NCBI GenBank assembly: GCA_009775125.1
Contig: VSPD01000016.1
Location: 1 to 50,822, forward strand
Source of the DNA: Muribaculaceae bacterium
GTDB lineage: Bacteria > Bacteroidota > Bacteroidia > Bacteroidales > Muribaculaceae
Length of the DNA: 50,822 bases
Reading direction: 5' to 3'
Part shown: positions 25,045 to 33,558 of the stretch, piece after piece
Layout: each line of letters starts with the position of its first letter
Numbering within the stretch: the first letter of the stretch is position 1
Notes under the pieces: generated by a model
Told to the model about the DNA's origin: nothing
The model's database searches: none
What the model saw: only the letters and a program-made list of their open reading frames with translations
Position numbers and translations under genes: made by a program

Positions 25045-25764
25045 TCAACGAATAAACGGAAATCGGAACGCTTTCAATTCGGCTTTCAGCTCGGCCTCGC
25101 AACCGCCAAGATAAGTGTCGCACAGAGCATGGAAGCGGGCGGAATGATTCATTTCGGAAAGATGGGCCAGTTCATGGCAAATAATAAAGCGGCGCAGACG
25201 CTCGGGCAGGAATATGAGCACGTAGCTGAGGGCTATCTCGCGTCGCGCGGAGCAGTGGCCGAGCACGCGGTGGCCGTTAGATACGCTCCACATTATGGGG
25301 CTGACACCTATCTCTTCGGCCACTTCGGCGGCATACGGCAGCAATATCGACGGAGCCGCACGGCGCGCCATGCGGCAGATGCTGTCGGATATGGCCAGCA
25401 TGGTGTCGTGGCTGTCGAAATCCCAGGCCTTCCCTACCCTTATGTGCCAGTCGCTGCCCTCGATTTCATAAGATATTTTTGAAGGACTGTCGTCGCGGCT
25501 GTCGATATGGACTGTCACTTCGGGAAAGACCAGGCAGTCGCCCGGCGAATACATGCGTGGAGGCTTGGCGGCATACATGCGCGGAGCAAAAACGCGCAGG
25601 GCCGACAGCACCTCGGAGGCGGCAATGCCCGTGGGCGCGCTCACTTCCAGGCGCGCCCCTTTCCACCGTGCGCGTATCGAGCGCGCGGTGCGGCGCACCG
25701 TGACGTGCACGGTGCCAAATTCCTCCATACGGTAGTTTCCTGCCGCTACGATGTATCCTTCCAT
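25045..25764 (-). CDS. YgjP-like metallopeptidase domain protein (DUF45, M48-like)
   Basis: 239 residues. The zinc motif is in RRFIICHELAHLSEMNHSARFHALC (HExxH plus a downstream His), characteristic of YgjP/DUF45 proteins. The N-terminal half (VHVTVRRTARSIRARWKGARLEVSAP) has the beta-rich character of that family. The start at 25764 (MEGYIVAAG) lies 11 nt after the NAD kinase stop and was preferred over a far longer reading that would run through the NAD kinase gene in another frame. The cellular target is unknown. It appears cotranscribed with nadK. Confidence 0.82.
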   Translation of the reverse strand: MEGYIVAAGNYRMEEFGTVHVTVRRTARSIRARWKGARLEVSAPTGIAASEVLSALRVFAPRMYAAKPPRMYSPGDCLVFPEVTVHIDSRDDSPSKISYEIEGSDWHIRVGKAWDFDSHDTMLAISDSICRMARRAAPSILLPYAAEVAEEIGVSPIMWSVSNGHRVLGHCSARREIALSYVLIFLPERLRRFIICHELAHLSEMNHSARFHALCDTYLGGCEAELKAELKAFRFPFIR

Positions 25765-25775
25765 TTGCGGGAGCG

Positions 25776-26639
25776 TCAGTTCCAGTTCAGTTTCTCGCGC
25801 AGCGCGGCGGGAAACGCATGGGCGCGGCGCATGATAATACGGGTGACAAACGGAGCGCGGCGCAGGCTCACACGCGTGCCCACCGGAAGCATACGGTAGC
25901 GGCCGTCGAGCGTGAGGCGGAAACTGCGGCTGCGGGCTTCCACCACCACTTCGAGCTCCGTGTCGTCGGACACCACGAGGGGGCGCATACCAAGCGAGTG
26001 CGCCGCTATGGGCGAAATCACCCACACGGGCGCCGTGGGCTGCACCACGGGGCCTCCCACGCTCAGATTATAGGCCGTGGACCCTGTGGGCGTGGCCACG
26101 ATGAGGCCGTCGGCGCGGTACGACGCCAGGTCGCGGCCATTGATGCGCGTTTGTGCCGTGACTATCGACGAAGCCTCATCTTTTGTGAATGTGACCTCGT
26201 TGAGGGCATATGGCCAGTCGAGAGCGGCGTCACAGCCGTGAACCTCGGCCTCGATAAGGCTGCGGCTCTCGATGTCGAAATCGCCGTGAAGCAGCTCGGG
26301 CAGCACATCGGGCAGCTCGTCGATAGACGCGCCGGAAAGATAGCCGAGATGGCCGGTATTCACCCCGAGGATAGGCAACTGCCTGTCGCCCACCCACATG
26401 GCCGTGCGCAGGAACGTGCCGTCGCCGCCGAAACTCATAGCCATGTCAGCCTCAAAGCGGAAATCGTCGGCCACGGGGCGCACACCGCGCAGAGCGTCGG
26501 GCACAAGAGCCGAGAGCACGCCATGAATCTTGCGGTGCATCACCACCTCAATGCCGGCGGCGTGCAGCGCAACCAAAAAATCCGCAATCTCGCCGGCATA
26601 CGGCTCCTGCTGCCGGCTTCCATATATCGCAATAGTCAT
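25776..26639 (-). CDS. nadK: NAD kinase
   Basis: 287 residues from MTIAIYGS. The enzyme phosphorylates NAD to NADP using ATP. The active-site GGDGT motif is in AMSFGGDGTFLRTAM, followed by GVNTGHLGYLSG, YALNEVTFTK (NE motif) and DGLIVATPTGSTAYNLSVGGP (conserved GLIVSTPTGSTAYxLSxGGP block). The upstream ATG at 26666 would overlap the HEPN-type gene by 11 nt and adds residues not conserved in the family, so 26639 is preferred. Confidence 0.95.
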   Translation of the reverse strand: MTIAIYGSRQQEPYAGEIADFLVALHAAGIEVVMHRKIHGVLSALVPDALRGVRPVADDFRFEADMAMSFGGDGTFLRTAMWVGDRQLPILGVNTGHLGYLSGASIDELPDVLPELLHGDFDIESRSLIEAEVHGCDAALDWPYALNEVTFTKDEASSIVTAQTRINGRDLASYRADGLIVATPTGSTAYNLSVGGPVVQPTAPVWVISPIAAHSLGMRPLVVSDDTELEVVVEARSRSFRLTLDGRYRMLPVGTRVSLRRAPFVTRIIMRRAHAFPAALREKLNWN

Positions 26640-26655
26640 AATTTTCAGATTAAAG

Positions 26656-28374
26656 TCAGTCGTCATACGGGAATTGACGCATCAGGGAGTCAAAGGACCA
26701 ATCCTCCTCTATAATCATGCGCCTCTTTTTCATTTCATAAAAGAAATACTCTATTGACAAATCCATTTTAGAATCCTGTATCGCATAATTAAAGAACGAG
26801 ACCATCTTTGTTATCACAAGGATAAGATAATACCTTAAATTACTGGTAAGGTCTTCTATATCCTGCTTAATGGCGGCTTCATGTATAAGCTCGTTTCGAA
26901 GATGATAAATCCTTGACAAATGCATATTTACATTGTCCATATGGTTATGAACAAAATTTTTTCGCTTGTCCTTGTGGACGAACAAACAAGATTTATATTT
27001 CATCAGACGGTATTTTAACAAAATATTGGACGCAGATTGAGTCAATGCGTCAATATTCTTATCCGATAAGGCTTCTCCTTGCGAAAGCAACGCCGCTTTC
27101 TTCAACGTATTTTCGAGGTCGTCAAAATTACGTCTGACGTAATTGATAAATAAAATATTGGATAGATTGGTCTTCAAACGGCCAAACGTGTTTTCTTCCA
27201 CCATAGGGGAAGAAAAGATATATTCCAAAGCTATCCAATAATTAATAAACCGCTGTTCTATCTCACCGTCACGATCCCCTATTCTTAAATGCCGGAGAGC
27301 GGAGACAAGGCGATCTTTTAGGTCATGCTCCACATATTTACATCCAAGAATCGTATCTATTTTTTTTCTAAAAATATTAGATTTGGCCATATCTTGAAAA
27401 TCATCGTCAAGAAAGAAACGCGTGGGAAGAAATATCGCATCGTGATGTTTGTCTTTTTCCCTGACAACCAATGCCGTAGGTTGGATTTCGATATTCAGCC
27501 TGCTAAGATATAGATTTATGGAATCAATATCTGCCGATAGTTTCGTTATCGCTTCCTTTATCGCAGAATCGCCGTCAGAAGCGACACATCTGTGTACATA
27601 AAACCTTTTCTTAGGTTGTGGCGAAGCAAAGTTGACAAATTGAGGGCTGGAACGAAACTGTTCATTTGCCGGATCAACATCCATTTCAGATTTAAAATTA
27701 GAAAGGACAAAATTGCCAGGAATTCCATGCACTACAAGCACTACACAATGGTTTCGGCCCCGTTCGTCAAGCAAACAATTTTTAAAAGCATGGAACGAGT
27801 CAATCGTATCCGGCTTTTTGGAATAGTATTTTATTATGCCGTAAAGGCCGCGCTTGGAATAGCCAATATTCAACAATTCACGAGCCAAAGACGATGTCAT
27901 ATCGTCGAGACGTTCCACAGATATATAAAAGTCTTTATCCGCGATTTCTTCATCCGATGCAAAAATTTTTTCAATAGAGCTAAATAAATTATCAAGATAA
28001 ATGTCTTTGTTGAACGCCAACAATTCCGAAAGAAGATAAGTTATCTGTGTACATGCAGGAGTGTTCCGGTTTCCTTTTGAAGAATTAAGTTCTGCGTCGA
28101 ACTTTCTCAACAGCTCGATAACACTTCTCTTTCCAATACCGGGATAACGCAATATTTCATCCTTGTCTAATATGGCAATAGCCTCCCTTAATGAAAGTTG
28201 AACCGTTTCAGCCCTTTTCACGGTGAAATTCTGCCAGCCAATGATAAAATCGCGCAATTCATTGAGAATTGTATTGACATTGTGATGCCGGACCCTGTAA
28301 CTATCCAACGAGTTGAGATGAAGCAGTTCTTTTAGCCTGTCTTTGAAGAATGAATATAAATGGATGCCCTTCAT
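26656..28374 (-). CDS. AT-rich protein with a C-terminal HEPN (ApeA-like) domain, function unknown
   Basis: 572 residues starting MKGIHLYSFF; the ATG at 28398 overlaps the -7 box and is excluded. Near residues 75-92 there is a helix-hairpin-helix-like stretch (ILRYPGIGKRSVIELLRKF) resembling nucleic-acid-binding HhH or RNA polymerase alpha-CTD motifs. The C-terminal third has the ApeA-type HEPN pattern: RFINYWIALEYIFSS, then RLKTNLSNILF, and the RNELIH signature with Arg493 and His498 (Rx4H), the usual RNase site of HEPN toxins. The central part is unknown. Base composition is strikingly AT-rich against the GC-rich flanks, suggesting transfer. It ends 17 nt before the NAD kinase start. A defence or toxin-type RNase is inferred, not shown. 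Confidence 0.72.
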   Translation of the reverse strand: MKGIHLYSFFKDRLKELLHLNSLDSYRVRHHNVNTILNELRDFIIGWQNFTVKRAETVQLSLREAIAILDKDEILRYPGIGKRSVIELLRKFDAELNSSKGNRNTPACTQITYLLSELLAFNKDIYLDNLFSSIEKIFASDEEIADKDFYISVERLDDMTSSLARELLNIGYSKRGLYGIIKYYSKKPDTIDSFHAFKNCLLDERGRNHCVVLVVHGIPGNFVLSNFKSEMDVDPANEQFRSSPQFVNFASPQPKKRFYVHRCVASDGDSAIKEAITKLSADIDSINLYLSRLNIEIQPTALVVREKDKHHDAIFLPTRFFLDDDFQDMAKSNIFRKKIDTILGCKYVEHDLKDRLVSALRHLRIGDRDGEIEQRFINYWIALEYIFSSPMVEENTFGRLKTNLSNILFINYVRRNFDDLENTLKKAALLSQGEALSDKNIDALTQSASNILLKYRLMKYKSCLFVHKDKRKNFVHNHMDNVNMHLSRIYHLRNELIHEAAIKQDIEDLTSNLRYYLILVITKMVSFFNYAIQDSKMDLSIEYFFYEMKKRRMIIEEDWSFDSLMRQFPYDD

Positions 28375-28395
28375 TTTTATTGATAAAATATGGTA

Positions 28396-28403
28396 CAAAT
28401 TTA
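28396..28403 (-). promoter_or_regulatory. -7 box TAAATTTG of the HEPN-type gene
   Basis: On the minus strand TAAATTTG puts the transcript start near 28389 and makes MKGIHLY (28374) the start codon, with a leader of about 15 nt. No good -33 TTTG was seen. It lies 74 nt from the divergent promoter at 28477-28507. Confidence 0.6.
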
Positions 28404-28476
28404 CATTAATTACTGCTATCCTAATGCCTATTTATTGTTAAGGAAGTGTTAAAAAAGTTATTTTTTGTCATTTTAT

Positions 28477-28507
28477 TTTGCAATTGCCAAATAATATATT
28501 ACTTTTG
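28477..28507 (+). promoter_or_regulatory. Promoter of a structured non-coding RNA (TTTG, 19 nt, TACTTTTG)
   Basis: TTTG at 28477-28480 and TACTTTTG at 28500-28507 are 19 nt apart, an excellent match. No protein gene follows; the next thing downstream is a terminator hairpin at 28615-28650. Confidence 0.8.
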
Positions 28508-28513
28508 TGTACC

Positions 28514-28650
28514 GAAAAATATGCCGACCACTTATATAAAGATATAAAGGGAGCGCATCATTCTTGTTTAGGAGAACGTTACGTTCCGCGGATTGAGTCA
28601 CCTCCCTACAAAACACGTCCACAACCATTGAGGCTGTGGACGTTTTATTT
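28514..28650 (+). ncRNA. Candidate structured small RNA of about 137 nt
   Basis: The span between the promoter at 28477-28507 and the terminator at 28615-28650 has no ORF longer than 8 codons. It can fold with an outer stem GGGAG (28549-28553) and CTCCC (28602-28606) around an inner hairpin GAACG-TTA-CGTTC (28574-28586), followed by the terminator. I do not recognise a known RNA class: no SRP, 6S, tmRNA or RNase P landmarks were found. It diverges from the AT-rich HEPN-type gene, so it could belong to that locus. The exact 5' end is inferred from the -7 box. Confidence 0.6.
28615..28650 (+). terminator. Rho-independent terminator of the small RNA
   Basis: Arms ACGTCCACAACC (28615-28626) and GGCTGTGGACGT (28632-28643) form a 12-bp stem with one mismatch, followed by TTTATTT. 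Confidence 0.85.
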
Positions 28651-28660
28651 GCTTATTGTT

Positions 28661-28715
28661 ATGAGGGTGCGTCCCTACAATCTCGGCATAAACAGCCTTT
28701 TTGACACACCCTCAT
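28661..28715. repeat. Inverted repeat carrying pieces of two other repeat families
   Basis: ATGAGGGTG (28661-28669) and CACCCTCAT (28707-28715) are reverse complements. Inside are GTGCGTCCCTAC (28667-28678, a half of family A) and TTTTGACACACCCT (28699-28712, identical to one arm of the terminator at 18823-18864). It lies just after the ABC permease gene (minus strand) and looks like a mosaic of repeat words. Confidence 0.6.
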
Positions 28716-28727
28716 TTGGAGTTACGG

Positions 28728-29987
28728 TTATTTGTAGCGGGCCCAGCGGATGAGGTCTTTTAGGGAGGGTTTCTTGCCGTACATGAAGATGCCGACGCGG
28801 TAGATTTTGGCCGAAATCCATATCATGGCAAGGAAGGAGATGACAAGGAGGACAAGCGACAGGGCGATTTCCCAGCCGGGGATGCCGAAGGGGATGCGCG
28901 CCATCATGACCATGGGCGATGTGAAGGGGATGATGGAGAGCCAGAAGGCGAGGCCGGAGTTGGGGTCGTTGGCCACCGACATGGAGAATACGAAGCCGAG
29001 GATTATGGGCACGATGGCTATCGAGGTGAGCTGCGATGCGTCCTGGATATTGTCGACGGCAGAGCCGATGGCGGCATATATCGAGGAGTAGAACATGTAG
29101 CCGCCGATAAGGAAGAGCATTATCCACACAAAGAGCATGAGCACGTAGGCGGGGTCGCCGAGCTGGCCGATGGCGGAAAGGAGGTCGAAGTCGGGCGACG
29201 ACATGGAGCTTACGATAAGGGGCATGATCCATTTGCTGAATGAGCACACGAGCAATCCCCAGATGAGAATCTGGGTTACGGCCACAAGGCCTATGCCGAG
29301 TATCTTGCCGAACATGAGCGTGTTGGGACGCACCGACGACACCACGATTTCGAGCACGCGGTTGTTTTTCTCCTCGATAATCGATGTCATCACCATCTGG
29401 CCGTAGATCATGATGAACATGTAGAGCATCATGGCCATGGCCATGCCGATGAGATAGGACACTATCGACGACGTGGCCTCGGTTTCTTCGGTGTCGATAC
29501 GGAAGGTTGACATGTGCACGTCTACTTTCACGTCTTCGAGGATGCGGGCGAGGTTGGGTATGTCGTAGCGCGAGAGACGCCGGTTTTCAAGGGCTTCTTC
29601 GAGCTGCGATGTAATCACGGTCTCGGTCTGCATCGAGGGCGCGCCTTTTGTATAGAGGCTTATGTGGGAAGGGTAGTCGACCACGTCCTCGCCAATCTCG
29701 AGGATGCCGCCGAAGGCTTCTATTGTCTTTGCGGAGTCGAGTGACATTACGGTGGGCAGCTGCGAGAAATGCAGGTCGTCGATGTCGCGGAGGTCGGCGG
29801 CGACCAAGCCCGAGCGGTCGATCACGCCAATGGTCTTGCTTTCGGGGCCGCTGAGCACCATGATGAGTGTCGGCGCCAGCATAAGGGCCAGCATCAACAG
29901 AGGCATGAGCAGGGTGGATATGATGAAACTCTTGCGTTTTACCCGTTCGAGGTATTCGCGGCTGATGATAAGATACAGATTATTCAT
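28728..29987 (-). CDS. ABC-2 type transporter permease (NatB-like)
   Basis: 419 residues. An N-terminal transmembrane helix follows YLERVKRKSFIISTLLMPLL, then comes a large extracytoplasmic domain (about residues 45-175), and a C-terminal bundle of about five helices (IVSYLIGMAMAMMLYMFIMI, SIIEEKNNRVLEIVVSSVRP, ILGFVFSMSV, MARIPFGIPGWEIALSLVLL). The EEKNNRVLE segment is the conserved ABC-2/NatB signature. It overlaps the ATPase gene by 8 nt and would form a sodium- or drug-efflux type exporter with it; the substrate is not known. Confidence 0.88.
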   Translation of the reverse strand: MNNLYLIISREYLERVKRKSFIISTLLMPLLMLALMLAPTLIMVLSGPESKTIGVIDRSGLVAADLRDIDDLHFSQLPTVMSLDSAKTIEAFGGILEIGEDVVDYPSHISLYTKGAPSMQTETVITSQLEEALENRRLSRYDIPNLARILEDVKVDVHMSTFRIDTEETEATSSIVSYLIGMAMAMMLYMFIMIYGQMVMTSIIEEKNNRVLEIVVSSVRPNTLMFGKILGIGLVAVTQILIWGLLVCSFSKWIMPLIVSSMSSPDFDLLSAIGQLGDPAYVLMLFVWIMLFLIGGYMFYSSIYAAIGSAVDNIQDASQLTSIAIVPIILGFVFSMSVANDPNSGLAFWLSIIPFTSPMVMMARIPFGIPGWEIALSLVLLVISFLAMIWISAKIYRVGIFMYGKKPSLKDLIRWARYK

Positions 29988-30939
29988 GGGTGGGGAATTC
30001 CGGAGGGGTTGGATAATTGGATTGCTCTACGGCTTTGATGAATATGTCGGACATCGACATCATCTTGGGCTTGAATTCTACGAGGTCGACGGCGGCGTTG
30101 GCGGCGGCTATGGCGGCGCGGCGGGCATCGTCGGCGGCAAGGGTGATTTCGGCGGCGAGGTGCTTGCGGCGGACGTCCTCGACAATATCGACGGCCGTGC
30201 ACGACGCTTCCAAGGCGGCGCGGAGGGCGTCGGGGGTGCCGTCGAATTCGAGCGTGAACTTGTTTTTGCCGAACTCGCGGCGGAGCTCGTCGACATCGCC
30301 GGTGAGGATATTGTGGGAGCGGTTGATGAGGCTGATGCGGTCGCAGAGCTCCTCGACGGAGGCCATGTTGTGGGTGGAGAAAATCACGGTGGCGCCTTCG
30401 TCTTTGAGGCGGAGAATCTCACGGGTGAGCACCTGCACGTTGATGGGGTCGAAACCCGAGAACGGCTCGTCGAAAATAAGGAGCTTGGGGCGGTGAAGCA
30501 CGGTGATGATAAACTGCACCTTCTGGGCCATGCCTTTGGAGAGCTCTTCCACCTTCTTTCCCCACCAGCTCATTATGTCGAGGCGCTCGAACCATTCTTT
30601 GAGCGATTTCTCAGCCTCGGCGCGGTCGAGTCCTTTGAGACGGGCGAAGAAAAGAGCTTGCTCGCCAACCTTCATTTTTTTGTACAATCCGCGTTCTTCG
30701 GGGAGGTAGCCGATAGAGCGCACATCGTCTTGCACGAGCCTGTGTCCGTCGAAAATCACCTCGCCGGAGTCGGGAGCCGTGATGTGGTTGATAATGCGGA
30801 TAAGCGTGGTCTTTCCCGCGCCGTTGGGGCCAAGCAGGCCGTAGACCTTGCCCTGCGGCACCTCGATCGACACGTCGTCGAGGGCGCGGTGGCCGGTGTA
30901 GTCCTTTACTATGTTTCGGGCTTCAAGAATATTCATCAA
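29980..30939 (-). CDS. ABC transporter ATP-binding protein (NatA-like)
   Basis: 319 residues. Walker A GLLGPNGAGKTTLIRII (about residue 38), the Q-loop region IGYLPEERGLYKKMKV, signature LSKGMAQKVQF and Walker B LLIFDEPFSGFDPINVQ are all intact. The C-terminal 100 residues form the extra domain common in ABC-2 exporter ATPases. It is the first gene of a two-gene operon with the permease; the ATG at 30936 is equally possible. A family A palindrome and a -7 box lie upstream. Confidence 0.9.
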   Translation of the reverse strand: MMNILEARNIVKDYTGHRALDDVSIEVPQGKVYGLLGPNGAGKTTLIRIINHITAPDSGEVIFDGHRLVQDDVRSIGYLPEERGLYKKMKVGEQALFFARLKGLDRAEAEKSLKEWFERLDIMSWWGKKVEELSKGMAQKVQFIITVLHRPKLLIFDEPFSGFDPINVQVLTREILRLKDEGATVIFSTHNMASVEELCDRISLINRSHNILTGDVDELRREFGKNKFTLEFDGTPDALRAALEASCTAVDIVEDVRRKHLAAEITLAADDARRAAIAAANAAVDLVEFKPKMMSMSDIFIKAVEQSNYPTPPEFPTHE

Positions 30940-30988
30940 AATAGGTATAAGGGATGAGTTATAAGTGATAAGGTGAGGTTTTTAAAGC

Positions 30989-31013
30989 GGACGCACGAGC
31001 CGTGCGTCCCTAC
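30989..31013 (+). repeat. Family A palindrome
   Basis: Same 25-nt word as at 3428-3452. It lies in the leader of the NatAB-like operon if transcription starts at the box at 31029-31036. Confidence 0.92.
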
Positions 31014-31028
31014 ACCTTGTTAGTCGCA

Positions 31029-31036
31029 CAAAAGTA
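31029..31036 (-). promoter_or_regulatory. -7 box TACTTTTG for the NatAB-like operon
   Basis: Minus-strand TACTTTTG predicts transcription from about 31022, through the family A palindrome, to the ATPase gene at 30939. It lies just after the end of the znuB-like gene. Confidence 0.55.
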
Positions 31037-31067
31037 CGAAAAATTACAGTCTCCTAAAAAAATTGTG

Positions 31068-31871
31068 TCAACGACGGCGGAAGGGCAGGGCGGCGAGATA
31101 GACGGCCGACATAATCAGCACTATCAGGGCCGAGCAGGGCACGTCGACATATACCGACAGCCACAGGCCGCCGAGCGAGGCCACAAGGGATATGGCCACC
31201 GAGGCCAGCATCATCGGGCGGAAACGGCGGAAGCGTGTCTCGGCCGTCATCATCGGCAGCGAAAGCATCGACATGAGCAGCATCACGCCCACAAGACGGA
31301 TTGTAAGGACTATGCCCACGGCTATGAACATGGTAATCACCGTGGATATGAGCGTGACGGGCAGCCCGGCCACCCGCGCGAAATCGCGGTCGAAGGCCAC
31401 GGCTATGATTTGCCGGTGCCATATGGCGAAGAAGGCGAGGAGCAGGGCCGTGAACACGCCGAAAACGGCTATGTCGGCGCGTGTGATGGTGAGGATATTG
31501 CCAAACAGGAATGAATTCAACTCGGGCACATAGCCGGGGGTGAGAAACACAAAGAGCACGCCCACGGCCATGCCCAACGCCCATATCACGGCTATGGCCG
31601 AGTCCTCGCGCACACGCACACGCGACGACAGCCACTCCACGCCCAGGGCCGAGGCCACGGCAAACACGGCGGCCGTAATCACAGGGTTGATTCCAAGAAA
31701 ATAGCCCAGGCCGAGGCCTCCGAAGCAGGCATGGGTGATGCCGCCCGATATGGCCACAAGCCTTCGGGTGATGATATATGTGCCGATAACGGCGGCCGCA
31801 ACCGAAATCACGGCCACGCCTATCATGGCATTTACAAAGAAACTATATTGCAGCATTTCTGGCTTCGGCAA
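31068..31871 (-). CDS. Metal ABC transporter permease (ZnuB/ABC-3 family)
   Basis: 267 residues with about eight hydrophobic helices and ABC-3 family patterns: ITRRLVAISGGITHACFGGLGLGYFLG near the N-terminus and RLVGVMLLMSMLSLPMMTA later. In Zn/Mn importers this subunit forms the inner-membrane channel. The matching binding protein and ATPase genes lie about 2.5-4 kb upstream on the same strand (35096-35950 and 34441-35115), separated by a regulator, aroA and a small gene. The start overlaps the previous gene by 29 nt. Confidence 0.9.
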   Translation of the reverse strand: MPKPEMLQYSFFVNAMIGVAVISVAAAVIGTYIITRRLVAISGGITHACFGGLGLGYFLGINPVITAAVFAVASALGVEWLSSRVRVREDSAIAVIWALGMAVGVLFVFLTPGYVPELNSFLFGNILTITRADIAVFGVFTALLLAFFAIWHRQIIAVAFDRDFARVAGLPVTLISTVITMFIAVGIVLTIRLVGVMLLMSMLSLPMMTAETRFRRFRPMMLASVAISLVASLGGLWLSVYVDVPCSALIVLIMSAVYLAALPFRRR

Positions 31872-32283
31872 CGATAAACAAGAGTTCTTCTTTCACGGGC
31901 GCGGGCAGGGTGATGCCTCGCAGCTGGAGCGAACGTCCCCACGGCGCTATGTCGGTGGGGATAAGGGTGAGCAACACGTCGCGGAACTCCTCAATCTCGG
32001 CGTCGGAATACTCGTCGGCGCCACGGCCGCGGAATCGGTCGAGCTCCTCGTCGTCGAAATACACCACGTCGGGGCTTACGGAGGCAAGGAGCGAGTCTTT
32101 CTCGCAGGTTATGTGCATTCCGCAGCACACCTCCGGCTCGTCCTCGGCAGTGTCTTCGGCTGAGGTCTCAGCCGGAGCCGGCTCCGGCTCTTTTTCCGGG
32201 GGCGGGGGAGTGTGCCTGTCGAGCGCCCACAGCAGGGCGCCAACGGCTACAAGAGCCGACAATATTATCAATGCTACTATCAT
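31843..32283 (-). CDS. Small membrane-anchored acidic protein with a CCGxHxxC motif
   Basis: 146 residues. It starts with a transmembrane helix (MIVALIILSALVAVGALLWAL), then a Pro/Glu-rich linker (about 25-50), then EVCCGMHITCEKDSL (about 52-66), which carries three Cys and one His and could bind a metal. The C-terminal part (FRDVLLTLIPTDIAPWGRSLQLR) looks folded and conserved. The start overlaps the aroA stop (ATGA) and the end overlaps the znuB-like start by 29 nt, so it is coupled to both. I do not recognise the family. Placement beside a zinc permease makes a metal-related role plausible but unproven. Confidence 0.68.
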   Translation of the reverse strand: MIVALIILSALVAVGALLWALDRHTPPPPEKEPEPAPAETSAEDTAEDEPEVCCGMHITCEKDSLLASVSPDVVYFDDEELDRFRGRGADEYSDAEIEEFRDVLLTLIPTDIAPWGRSLQLRGITLPAPVKEELLFIVAEARNAAI

Positions 32284-33557
32284 TGTTGATTTTCTTCTTC
32301 GAACACAGGAACAGGCTCGGCGGCGTCGAGCACCATGAAACCGGCGGCGCGCAGGTCGTCCCAGAATCGCGGATATGATTTCGACACCACCTCGGCGTCG
32401 CGTATCACGATGCCGGGATAGAACAGCGCAGCCGGGGCGAAGGCCATGGCCATGCGATGGTCGGCATATGTGGCTATTTCCGCCGCCTCGCCCACAGGCG
32501 CGCGCCGGCCTTCCCAGCCAATCACGCCGGAGCCTTCGGTGTAGAGCACGTAGGTGAGGCGGCGCAACTCGGCGACAAGGGCCTCCACACGGTCGCATTC
32601 CTTGATATGCAGCGACTCCACGCCGGTGAAGCGGAAGGGCACCGACAGCAGGCAGCACGTCACAGCAAGGGGCAGCACGAGGTCGGGGCAGTCGGCCATG
32701 TCGGCTTCGACGCGGCTCCATGTCTCAGGCGATGCCGAGAGCTGCGCTCCGCCGTCTTCAAACTCGGTGACGACGCCAAGGCGGTCGAACAGCGAGGCGC
32801 ACACGCTGTCGCCTTGTATCGACGGCGAGTGCAGGCCGGGCAGGCGCACCCATCCGGCCGATATGGCGGCTATCTCGTACCAGAATGCGGCAGCCGACCA
32901 GTCGGGCTCTATGTCGTGTGTGGCCGGAGCCGGCGTGTATTTTCCGGGGGCCACGGTGATGCCTTGCGGAGTCATGTCAACGTCGATGCCGCGCGAGCGC
33001 ATCAACGCCACGGTCATTTTCAGATATGATTCCGAAGCCGGGGCGCCACGGAAGCGAAGGGATAGGGGAGTGTCGAATCCCGGAGCCGCCATAAGTATTG
33101 CCGACAGGAACTGCGAGCTAATCGTGGCGTCGATCTCGAGCTCGCCTCCATGCAGGGCGCGGCCTTTTATAGCCAAGGGCGGGAAGCCATCCTCGCCTTC
33201 GTATTCTATATCGGCGCCGAGGGCGCGCAACGCGTCGACGAGGGGGCCTATCGGACGGCGGCGCATACGCTCGGTGCCGTCGAGAGTGACATCGGTGCCG
33301 GGCAGGGCCGCGAAATAGGCCGTGAGGAAGCGCATGGCCGTTCCGGCGGGGCCGACGTCGACCAAGCCCGAACGCTCGCGCAAGGCGGCGGCCATGGCGC
33401 GGGTGTCGTCGGAAATGGCGGCGAGCGAGGCAAAGCCGTCCTGTCCGCCACTGGCAATGGCATCGATAACCATCAGACGGTTTGCGATGCTCTTGCTAAG
33501 GGGGAGCGACACCTCGGTGTCGATTATTTCTTCGGGGGGATATATTCTAAGGTCCAC
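32280..33557 (-). CDS. aroA: 3-phosphoshikimate 1-carboxyvinyltransferase (EPSP synthase)
   Basis: 425 residues. AroA joins PEP and shikimate-3-phosphate in aromatic amino acid synthesis. Seen: SLPLSKSIANRLMVIDAIA at the N-terminus (binding Lys), the PAGTAMRFLTAYFA block (GTAxRF), LHIKECDRVEALVAELRRL, and YADHRMAMAFAPAALFYPG near the C-terminus. It is somewhat divergent and starts 1 nt after the regulator stop, so the two are tightly linked. Confidence 0.93.
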   Translation of the reverse strand: MDLRIYPPEEIIDTEVSLPLSKSIANRLMVIDAIASGGQDGFASLAAISDDTRAMAAALRERSGLVDVGPAGTAMRFLTAYFAALPGTDVTLDGTERMRRRPIGPLVDALRALGADIEYEGEDGFPPLAIKGRALHGGELEIDATISSQFLSAILMAAPGFDTPLSLRFRGAPASESYLKMTVALMRSRGIDVDMTPQGITVAPGKYTPAPATHDIEPDWSAAAFWYEIAAISAGWVRLPGLHSPSIQGDSVCASLFDRLGVVTEFEDGGAQLSASPETWSRVEADMADCPDLVLPLAVTCCLLSVPFRFTGVESLHIKECDRVEALVAELRRLTYVLYTEGSGVIGWEGRRAPVGEAAEIATYADHRMAMAFAPAALFYPGIVIRDAEVVSKSYPRFWDDLRAAGFMVLDAAEPVPVFEEENQQ

Positions 33558-33558
33558 G

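Noticed and set aside
28514..28650. SRP, 6S, tmRNA or RNase P RNA
   Set aside because: None of the landmark motifs or lengths is present; kept as an unclassified RNA candidate.
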